NCBI GenBank assembly: GCA_016286595.1
Contig: JAEETR010000080.1
Location: forward strand, 1 to 10,716
DNA from: Oscillospiraceae bacterium
Lineage (GTDB): Bacteria > Bacillota > Clostridia > Oscillospirales > Oscillospiraceae
Reading direction: 5' to 3'
DNA length: 10,716 nt
The position numbers and the translations under genes are program-made. The notes beneath the pieces are model-generated. The model had not been told where the DNA came from and ran no database searches. It was given only the letters and a program-made list of their open reading frames with translations. Numbering within the stretch: the stretch's first letter is position 1; each line of letters begins with the position of its first letter. Positions 6,423 to 10,716 of the stretch are shown piece after piece.

Positions 6423-8948
6423 ATGGAACAGTATAACGTTACGGGCATGAGCTGCGCCGCCTGTCAGGCCGCCGTGGAGCGGGCCGTAAAGGGCGTGGCC
6501 GGCGTCACCGCCTGCTCGGTGAGCCTTCTGACCAACTCCATGGGCGTGGAGGGCACCGCCAGCGAGGCGGACATCATAAAAGCCGTGCAGAACGCGGGCT
6601 ACGGCGCGTCGAAAAAAGGCGCGGCGAAGGCCTCCGTCCCCGAAGACGACGCCCTTGCCGATCACGAAACGCCGGTACTCAGGCGCCGCCTCATCGTAAG
6701 TATCGGATTTCTGCTGGTGCTGATGTACATCTCCATGGGCCACACCATGTGGGGCTGGCCCCTGCCGGGATTCTTCGAGGGCAATCATATCGCCGCGGCG
6801 CTGGCGCAGCTGCTGCTGGCCGCCGCCGTGATGGTCATAAACCAGAAATTCTTCATCTCCGGCTTCCGGGGACCCGTACACAGAGCGCCGAATATGGATA
6901 CGCTGGTGGCCCTGGGCTCCGCCGCGTCCTTTATTTACAGCACCTGCGTACTTTTCGCCATGACCGGCACGCGGATGAGCGCCGACCCCGGCGCCCACGC
7001 CATGCCGGACCTGTATTTTGAGTCCGCAGCCATGATACTTGCCCTCATCACCGTGGGCAAGATGCTGGAGGCCAGAAGCAAAGGCAAAACCACCGACGCG
7101 CTGAAAAACCTGATGAAGCTTGCGCCGAAGACCGCCGTTGTGGTCCGGGACGGCGCCGAGGTTGAGGTAAATATCGAGGAAGTGGCCGCCGGCGACATAT
7201 TTGTTGTGCGGCCCGGCGAGAATATCCCCGTGGACGGCGTGGTCACGGAGGGTGAGAGCGCCGTGAACGAGTCAGCCCTCACCGGCGAGAGCATCCCCGT
7301 GGACAAGGCCCCGGGGGACACTGTCTCCGCCGCCACGGTGAACCAGTCCGGCTTCCTCAGGTGCCGTGCCACCCGGGTGGGTGAGGACACGACCCTTTCC
7401 CAGATTATAAAAATGGTGTCCGACGCCGCCGCCACGAAAGCCCCCATCGCCAAGGTGGCGGACAGGGTATCGGGCGTGTTCGTCCCCGCAGTCATCGCCA
7501 TCGCCCTGGTGACAACGGTGATATGGCTCGCGCTGGGCAGGGAGATCGGCTTTGCCCTTGCCCGCGGTATATCCGTGCTCGTCATCTCCTGCCCCTGCGC
7601 TCTGGGTCTTGCCACGCCGGTGGCCATAATGGTGGGCAACGGCATGGGCGCGAAAAACGGCATCCTCTTCAAGACGGCCGTATCCCTTGAGGAGATGGGC
7701 AAAACGCAGATAGTGGCCCTGGACAAGACCGGCACCATCACCGAGGGCGAGCCCCGGGTGACGGATATGATACCTGCGCCCGGCGTCACCACGGAAGAAC
7801 TGCTGTCCGTCGCCTACGCTCTGGAGAGCAGGAGCGAGCATCCCCTTGCCCGGGCGGTGATAGCCGAGGCGGAGGGGAGAGGTACCGGGCTGCTCCCCGT
7901 CAGTCAGTTCCGGGCCGTGGCCGGGAACGGCCTTGCGGCCGTCCTTGACGGAGCGGAGATAACCGGCGGCAACAGGAAATTCATCGGCGCCGCGGCGGAC
8001 GAGATGGCCGACCGGGCCGACGAGCTGTCCGGGGAGGGGAAGACGCCCCTGTTCTTCCGGCGGGACGGCAGACTGCTGGGCATAATAGCGGTGGCAGACA
8101 CCATAAAGCCTGACAGTCCCGAGGCCGTGCGTCAGCTGCGGAACATGGGCATCCAGGTGGTCATGCTCACCGGCGACAACAGACGCACCGCCGAGGCCAT
8201 GGGACGGCAGGCCGGGGTGGACCGGGTCATAGCCGGGGTCCTCCCCGACGGGAAGGAGAGCGTCATCCGCAGCCTGCAGCAGTACGGCAGGGTCACCATG
8301 GTGGGCGACGGAATAAACGACGCCCCGGCACTCACCAGGGCGGACATGGGCATAGCCATCGGCGCCGGTACGGACGTGGCGATAGACGCGGCGGACGTGG
8401 TGCTGATGAACTCCAGACTGTCGGACGTGCCCGCCGCCATACGCCTCAGCCGCGCCACCCTCAGGAACATACACGAAAACCTCTTCTGGGCGTTCTTCTA
8501 CAACTCCATCGGCATACCGCTGGCCGCGGGGGCCTTCATCGCTCTCACCGGCTGGCAGATGAACCCCATGTTCGGCGCCGCCGCCATGAGCCTTTCCAGC
8601 TTCTGCGTGGTGTCCAACGCCCTGCGTCTCAACCTTTTCAACATCCGTTCGGACAAAAAGGATAAGCGCATCACTCCCGTGACCCTGCCGGAAACGGGGG
8701 ATGACGATAATAAAAACGAAAACTATATCAAGGAGGAAAATACAATGGAGAAGACCATAACCGTAAACGGCATGATGTGCGAGCACTGCGAGGCCAGAGT
8801 CAAGAAGGCTCTCGAGGCCGTGCCCGGCGTGACCGCCGCCGTCACCAGCCACGAGAAGAACAGCGCCGTCCTCACCCTCAACGGTCCCGTGGACGAGGCT
8901 GCCCTGAAGGCCGCCGTGGAGGACGCCGGCTACGAGTACGTCGGCTGA
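6423..8948 (+). CDS. copA: Copper-exporting P1B-type ATPase with N- and C-terminal heavy-metal domains
   Basis: 841 residues. It exports Cu(I) across the cytoplasmic membrane using ATP. An N-terminal HMA domain (about 1-65) carries GMSCAAC with C11/C14. Eight membrane helices are expected, starting near 87. Actuator TGES is at 287-290, the transmembrane CPC metal site at 390-392, the phosphorylated D434 in DKTGT, the HP pair at 473-474 and GDGIND at 628-633. The Cu(I)-type signatures YN (693-694) and MSLSSFCVVSNALRL (from 722) follow. After the last helix comes a hydrophilic, Asn/Asp/Lys-rich linker (about 742-774), then a second HMA domain (775-841) with C786/C789 in MMCEHC. GGAGGGGG lies just before the start. 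The C-terminal domain is preceded by its own ribosome site and ATG, suggesting a fused or nested copZ. From memory, such C-terminal HMA domains occur in other Clostridia, so the fusion is probably real. Confidence 0.95.
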   Translation: MEQYNVTGMSCAACQAAVERAVKGVAGVTACSVSLLTNSMGVEGTASEADIIKAVQNAGYGASKKGAAKASVPEDDALADHETPVLRRRLIVSIGFLLVLMYISMGHTMWGWPLPGFFEGNHIAAALAQLLLAAAVMVINQKFFISGFRGPVHRAPNMDTLVALGSAASFIYSTCVLFAMTGTRMSADPGAHAMPDLYFESAAMILALITVGKMLEARSKGKTTDALKNLMKLAPKTAVVVRDGAEVEVNIEEVAAGDIFVVRPGENIPVDGVVTEGESAVNESALTGESIPVDKAPGDTVSAATVNQSGFLRCRATRVGEDTTLSQIIKMVSDAAATKAPIAKVADRVSGVFVPAVIAIALVTTVIWLALGREIGFALARGISVLVISCPCALGLATPVAIMVGNGMGAKNGILFKTAVSLEEMGKTQIVALDKTGTITEGEPRVTDMIPAPGVTTEELLSVAYALESRSEHPLARAVIAEAEGRGTGLLPVSQFRAVAGNGLAAVLDGAEITGGNRKFIGAAADEMADRADELSGEGKTPLFFRRDGRLLGIIAVADTIKPDSPEAVRQLRNMGIQVVMLTGDNRRTAEAMGRQAGVDRVIAGVLPDGKESVIRSLQQYGRVTMVGDGINDAPALTRADMGIAIGAGTDVAIDAADVVLMNSRLSDVPAAIRLSRATLRNIHENLFWAFFYNSIGIPLAAGAFIALTGWQMNPMFGAAAMSLSSFCVVSNALRLNLFNIRSDKKDKRITPVTLPETGDDDNKNENYIKEENTMEKTITVNGMMCEHCEARVKKALEAVPGVTAAVTSHEKNSAVLTLNGPVDEAALKAAVEDAGYEYVG
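8730..8736 (+). promoter_or_regulatory. Internal Shine-Dalgarno inside copA
   Basis: AAGGAGG is a perfect anti-16S match placed 8 nt before the in-frame ATG at 8745. The surrounding stretch (about 8700-8745) is distinctly AT-rich compared with the rest of copA and resembles an intergenic spacer. Confidence 0.6.
8745..8948 (+). CDS. copZ: Possible nested CopZ-like copper chaperone (in-frame internal start of copA)
   Basis: 67 residues, in the same frame as copA (codon 775 onward). It is a complete HMA fold of beta-alpha-beta-beta-alpha-beta length. The metal motif GMMCEHC (residues 9-15; Cys12 and Cys15) would carry Cu(I) to CopA. It has the usual size of free CopZ and ends at the shared TGA at 8946-8948. 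The case for separate translation is the perfect AAGGAGG 8 nt upstream. The case against is that initiation inside an actively translated frame may be weak, and the sequence could simply be the C-terminal domain of CopA. No other chaperone gene is present in the operon. Confidence 0.45.
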   Translation: MEKTITVNGMMCEHCEARVKKALEAVPGVTAAVTSHEKNSAVLTLNGPVDEAALKAAVEDAGYEYVG

Positions 8949-8956
8949 ATCAGACT

Positions 8957-8992
8957 AAAAATCGCCCCGGTCCGGTGACCGGGGCGATTTTT
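8957..8992 (+). terminator. Intrinsic terminator of the csoR-copA operon
   Basis: A 16-bp perfect stem (8957-8972 with 8977-8992) has a CGGT tetraloop and ends in five T. It starts 8 nt after the copA stop. Poly-A on the opposite side means it could also work in reverse. Confidence 0.92.
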
Positions 8993-9035
8993 ATGCGTTT
9001 CTGCTCTTTCAGGGGGCCTTTGGACCCCTCCGCTG

Positions 9036-9063
9036 TTGACTTTATCGCGTTATATGATATATT
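9036..9063 (+). promoter_or_regulatory. Promoter of the cobalamin-riboswitch operon
   Basis: TTGACT (9036-9041), 16 bp, TATATT (9058-9063), with an expected start near 9070, just upstream of the riboswitch P1 stem. Bases 8993-9035 between the terminator and this promoter show nothing else that I can name. Confidence 0.6.
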
Positions 9064-9080
9064 AAGAGGGAATTAAAAAT

Positions 9081-9242
9081 ATGGACAGCCGTCTTAATAC
9101 CCTTTGGGAAGTGGGGTGCGATTCCCCCGCGAGTCCGTCGCTGTGATGGCGAAGTCCGGTCCCATTTACGTCACTGGCGCAAGCCGGGAAGGCGGGGCCG
9201 GGCGCTGACGCCTAAGCCAGAAGACCGATTCGGCCTGTCCGT
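9081..9242 (+). ncRNA. Cobalamin riboswitch
   Basis: The order of conserved elements fits the B12 aptamer. The P1 5' arm GGACAG-CCG (9083-9091) pairs with CGG-CTGTCC (9231-9240, one bulged C). Inside are GGGAAGTGGGGTGCGATTCC (9106-9125), the GCTGTGATGGCGAAGTCCG stretch (9140-9158), CACTGG near 9172, the GCCGGGAAGGCGG core (9183-9195) and the B12 box AGCCAGAAGACC (9215-9226). The B12 box differs from the usual AGYCAGGAGACC by one base. It should sense adenosyl- or methylcobalamin and switch off the two genes downstream. Confidence 0.93.
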
Positions 9243-9310
9243 ACAAAAAATGCTGCGGGCACCGGCATTGTACGACTAATCATGGAGACAGGGCGGATAA
9301 TATCCGTTTC

Positions 9311-9355
9311 ACTCCCTGCTTTGCTGTGCCGTGCGGCGAAGAAGGGAGTTTTTTT
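9311..9355 (+). terminator. Riboswitch-controlled terminator that also masks the ribosome binding site
   Basis: ACTCCCT (9311-9317) pairs with AGGGAGT (9343-9349). After a G-A mismatch the stem continues with CTTTGCTG (9319-9326) and CGGCGAAG (9334-9341), with loop TGCCGTG. Seven T (9349-9355) follow and end directly at the ATG at 9356. The Shine-Dalgarno of the next gene (AAGGGAG) is the 3' arm of the stem, so the hairpin can stop transcription or block translation. Confidence 0.85.
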
Positions 9356-9751
9356 ATGAACAAAAAGACAAGAACCATCATTATCGCCTGCGCCGTTGTC
9401 GCGGTGCTGATCGTGGGCATGCTTCTCATTTGGAAGTTCTGCTCTCCCACCGCCACCAAGGGCACCAAGACCGTGGAAGTCCTCATCACGCACATAGACG
9501 GCACCGAGAAGAAGGTCACTCTCAAGACCAAAGCCGAGACCCTGTGGGACGCCATGGAGGAGAAGAAGCTGGTGGAGGGGACTGATTCCGCTTACGGCAA
9601 GTGGATCACCGCCGTTGACGGCGAGACCGCCGACGAGTCCAAGGGTCAGTACTGGATGTTCACCAAGGACGGCGAATGGGTCGATACCGCATGCGACGGC
9701 ACCTATATAGCCGACGGCGAGCACTATGAGTTCTACGTCCTCGTCTACTGA
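9356..9751 (+). CDS. Membrane-anchored DUF4430 (transcobalamin-like C-terminal) protein, candidate corrinoid-binding partner
   Basis: 131 residues from the ATG at 9356. An upstream in-frame ATG at 9326 lies inside the terminator loop and is rejected. It has one N-terminal membrane segment (about 8-28) and a small extracytoplasmic beta domain (about 38-131). The segment SKGQYWMFTKDGEWV (95-109), followed by DGTYIADGEHYEFYV (114-128), is the DUF4430 signature, related to the C-terminal domain of transcobalamin/intrinsic factor. C29 follows the helix, but LIWKFC is a poor lipobox, so an uncleaved anchor is more likely than a lipoprotein. It is the first gene after the cobalamin riboswitch and overlaps the S-component gene by 26 bp. 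A role in catching cobalamin or another corrinoid outside the cell for the transporter is inferred from family, riboswitch and neighbour together; binding is not shown by sequence alone. Confidence 0.85.
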   Translation: MNKKTRTIIIACAVVAVLIVGMLLIWKFCSPTATKGTKTVEVLITHIDGTEKKVTLKTKAETLWDAMEEKKLVEGTDSAYGKWITAVDGETADESKGQYWMFTKDGEWVDTACDGTYIADGEHYEFYVLVY

Positions 9752-10295
9752 GCATAAGGGCCTGACACCCAGGGAGATAGTGATCCTGGCCATGATGGCT
9801 GCTCTGATGATGGGCGGCAAGGTGGTCATGGCGTCGCTGCCCAATATAGAGCCGGTGTCCCTGCTCATAATAGTGGGGACGCTGGTGTTCGGGAAGAAAT
9901 ATCTCTGTTCCGTGGTCATCTACGTGGTGCTGGAGGGACTCATCTACGGCTTCGGACTGTGGTGGTTCTGCTATCTTTACGTGTGGCCGGTGCTTCTCAT
10001 AGCGACGCTCATCTTCAAGCGCTTCCGCTCCTACGCGGTGCTTGCGGTCATGTCGGCGGTGTTCGGCCTGGCCTTCGGCGCGCTGTGCGCCATATTCTTC
10101 GCCGTGGCCGGCGGACCCTTCTCCGGCTTTTCAAGCTGGGTCGCGGGCATACCCTACGACGTCGCGCACTGCGTCGGCAACGGCGTGCTGGCGGCGGCGC
10201 TGCTCAGACCCCTGCACAAGCTCCTTGCCCGGTGCGCCGGCGTTCCGCTGTGGCCGGAACGGCCGGAAGAAGGGGAGAAGAGCGGGACGGAATAA
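9726..10295 (+). CDS. ECF transporter S component, predicted cobalamin/corrinoid-specific
   Basis: 189 residues with about six membrane helices (roughly 18-36, 42-57, 60-80, 83-98, 103-127 and 138-160). Helix 1 contains LTPREIVILAMMAALMMGG, with the small-residue AMMAA pattern by which S components dock on the ECF T protein. No ATPase (EcfA/A') or T gene is in the window, so it probably shares a general ECF module encoded elsewhere (group II). The ATG at 9726 overlaps the end of the DUF4430 gene by 26 bp and has only a weak ribosome site (GGCGAG), consistent with coupling. The true start could be slightly later, close to LTPRE. The upstream riboswitch makes vitamin B12 or a precursor the best substrate guess. 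The exact S family (CbrT-like or other) cannot be settled here. Confidence 0.87.
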   Translation: MSSTSSSTEHKGLTPREIVILAMMAALMMGGKVVMASLPNIEPVSLLIIVGTLVFGKKYLCSVVIYVVLEGLIYGFGLWWFCYLYVWPVLLIATLIFKRFRSYAVLAVMSAVFGLAFGALCAIFFAVAGGPFSGFSSWVAGIPYDVAHCVGNGVLAAALLRPLHKLLARCAGVPLWPERPEEGEKSGTE

Positions 10296-10307
10296 TGTCT
10301 TTACGAA

Positions 10308-10339
10308 AAAAGCGGCCCGCCTGTCGGCGGACCGCTTTT
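10308..10339. terminator. Bidirectional intrinsic terminator
   Basis: A 14-bp stem (10308-10321 with 10326-10339) has one C-A mismatch and a TGTC loop. T-runs lie on both sides: four T on the plus strand, six on the minus. It sits between the convergent S-component and NlpC/P60 genes and can serve both, probably more strongly for the minus strand. Confidence 0.88.
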
Positions 10340-10353
10340 GATTATTCTCGTTT

Positions 10354-10716
10354 TTATGAGGCAATGCGCTTTGCTCCGAACCACACGCCCATGTAGTAGG
10401 AACTTGTGAGGCTGGAGATGATGACTCCGGTATCGGAGGTGGAGGCGTGGATGAACTCGTTGTCGCCTATGTAGATGCCCACGTGGGTGACGGAGTAGCC
10501 GTTTGAGGAGAAGAACACCAGATCGCCGGGCTGCAGCTCAGCCTTGGCAACCTTGATGCCGTCATTCTTGTACTGCTGGGAGGCGGTACGGGAGAGCTTG
10601 TAGCCGAACTGGCCGTACACGTAGTACACCAGGCCGGAGCAGTCAAAGCCGCTGGAAGGGGACTCGGCGCCGTAGATGTACCGGTAACCCAGGAACTTCT
10701 GGGCATAGGCCGCTAC
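10354..10716 (-). CDS. NlpC/P60 peptidoglycan endopeptidase (N-terminus off window)
   Basis: The last 120 residues of a longer protein, open at the right edge. The NlpC/P60 catalytic domain is essentially whole: GFDCSGLV with the nucleophile Cys, then LQPGDLVFFSSNG, then THVGIYIG with the catalytic His and EFIHAST with the third polar residue (His). These enzymes cut stem peptides of the cell wall (commonly gamma-D-Glu to meso-diaminopimelate) and are exported. A signal peptide and SH3 or coiled-coil wall-binding parts would be expected upstream but are not visible. It is convergent with the vitamin-transport operon and has no evident functional link to it. Confidence 0.93.
   Translation of the reverse strand, partial: VAAYAQKFLGYRYIYGAESPSSGFDCSGLVYYVYGQFGYKLSRTASQQYKNDGIKVAKAELQPGDLVFFSSNGYSVTHVGIYIGDNEFIHASTSDTGVIISSLTSSYYMGVWFGAKRIAS

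Noticed and set aside
8685..8699. LPETG sortase-like motif in the CopA linker (residues 755-759)
   Set aside because: It lies on the expected cytoplasmic side after the last membrane helix and is followed by a hydrophilic linker and a metal domain, not by a hydrophobic segment and basic tail, so it is probably chance.
7272..8852. A 526-codon open frame on the minus strand opposite copA
   Set aside because: It is antisense to conserved ATPase motifs, His/Gly-rich, without recognisable domain or start signals.
8777..9076. A 99-codon plus-strand frame across the end of copA and the terminator
   Set aside because: It is an Arg/Gly-rich out-of-frame reading of the HMA domain that runs through a strong terminator and a promoter.
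9212..9919. A 235-codon minus-strand frame opposite the riboswitch and the DUF4430 gene
   Set aside because: It is antisense to a structured RNA and to a supported gene, with no family resemblance.

Overview
The window is GC-rich, with GGAGG-type ribosome binding sites, a CsoR-type copper repressor, an ECF vitamin-transport S component and an NlpC/P60 protein. This points to a high-GC member of the Clostridia (Firmicutes), perhaps a gut Oscillospiraceae-like bacterium; the taxon is an inference. There are nine protein genes, two of them cut by the window edges. There is also one possible nested gene, one cobalamin riboswitch, three clear terminators and three recognisable promoter regions.

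Left half (1-5884, minus strand): a four-gene signalling operon, read right to left. It encodes an MBL-fold hydrolase of the cyclic-nucleotide phosphodiesterase-like branch, a GAF-HD-GYP phosphodiesterase, an exported FecR-domain protein with three InlB/Flg_new-type repeats and an Asn/Gly-rich beta-helix-like tail, and a CHASE2 membrane sensor whose C-terminal part (expected: class III adenylate/guanylate cyclase) runs off the window. The first three genes overlap by 4 bp at their stop/start codons (GTGA, ATGA), and the fourth starts 12 bp after the third. The operon therefore joins likely synthesis and hydrolysis of cyclic nucleotides to an extracytoplasmic sensing protein.

Middle (5885-8992): an AT-rich divergent region, then a plus-strand copper-efflux operon. 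The csoR promoter region carries two 17-bp CsoR-type operators, each in a TGACA-operator-TATA unit repeated at a 35-bp offset. CsoR keeps the Cys-His-Cys copper triad. CopA is a complete Cu(I) P1B-ATPase with an extra C-terminal heavy-metal domain. That domain is preceded by a perfect internal Shine-Dalgarno and an in-frame ATG, so a free CopZ-like chaperone may be made from the same gene. A strong hairpin terminator closes the operon.

Right part (8993-10339): a promoter, a cobalamin riboswitch, and a terminator whose 3' arm and U-tract form the ribosome binding site region of the next gene. This controls a membrane-anchored DUF4430 (transcobalamin-like) protein and an overlapping ECF S component, a candidate corrinoid uptake pair. 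A bidirectional terminator separates them from a convergent NlpC/P60 cell-wall hydrolase that runs off the right end.
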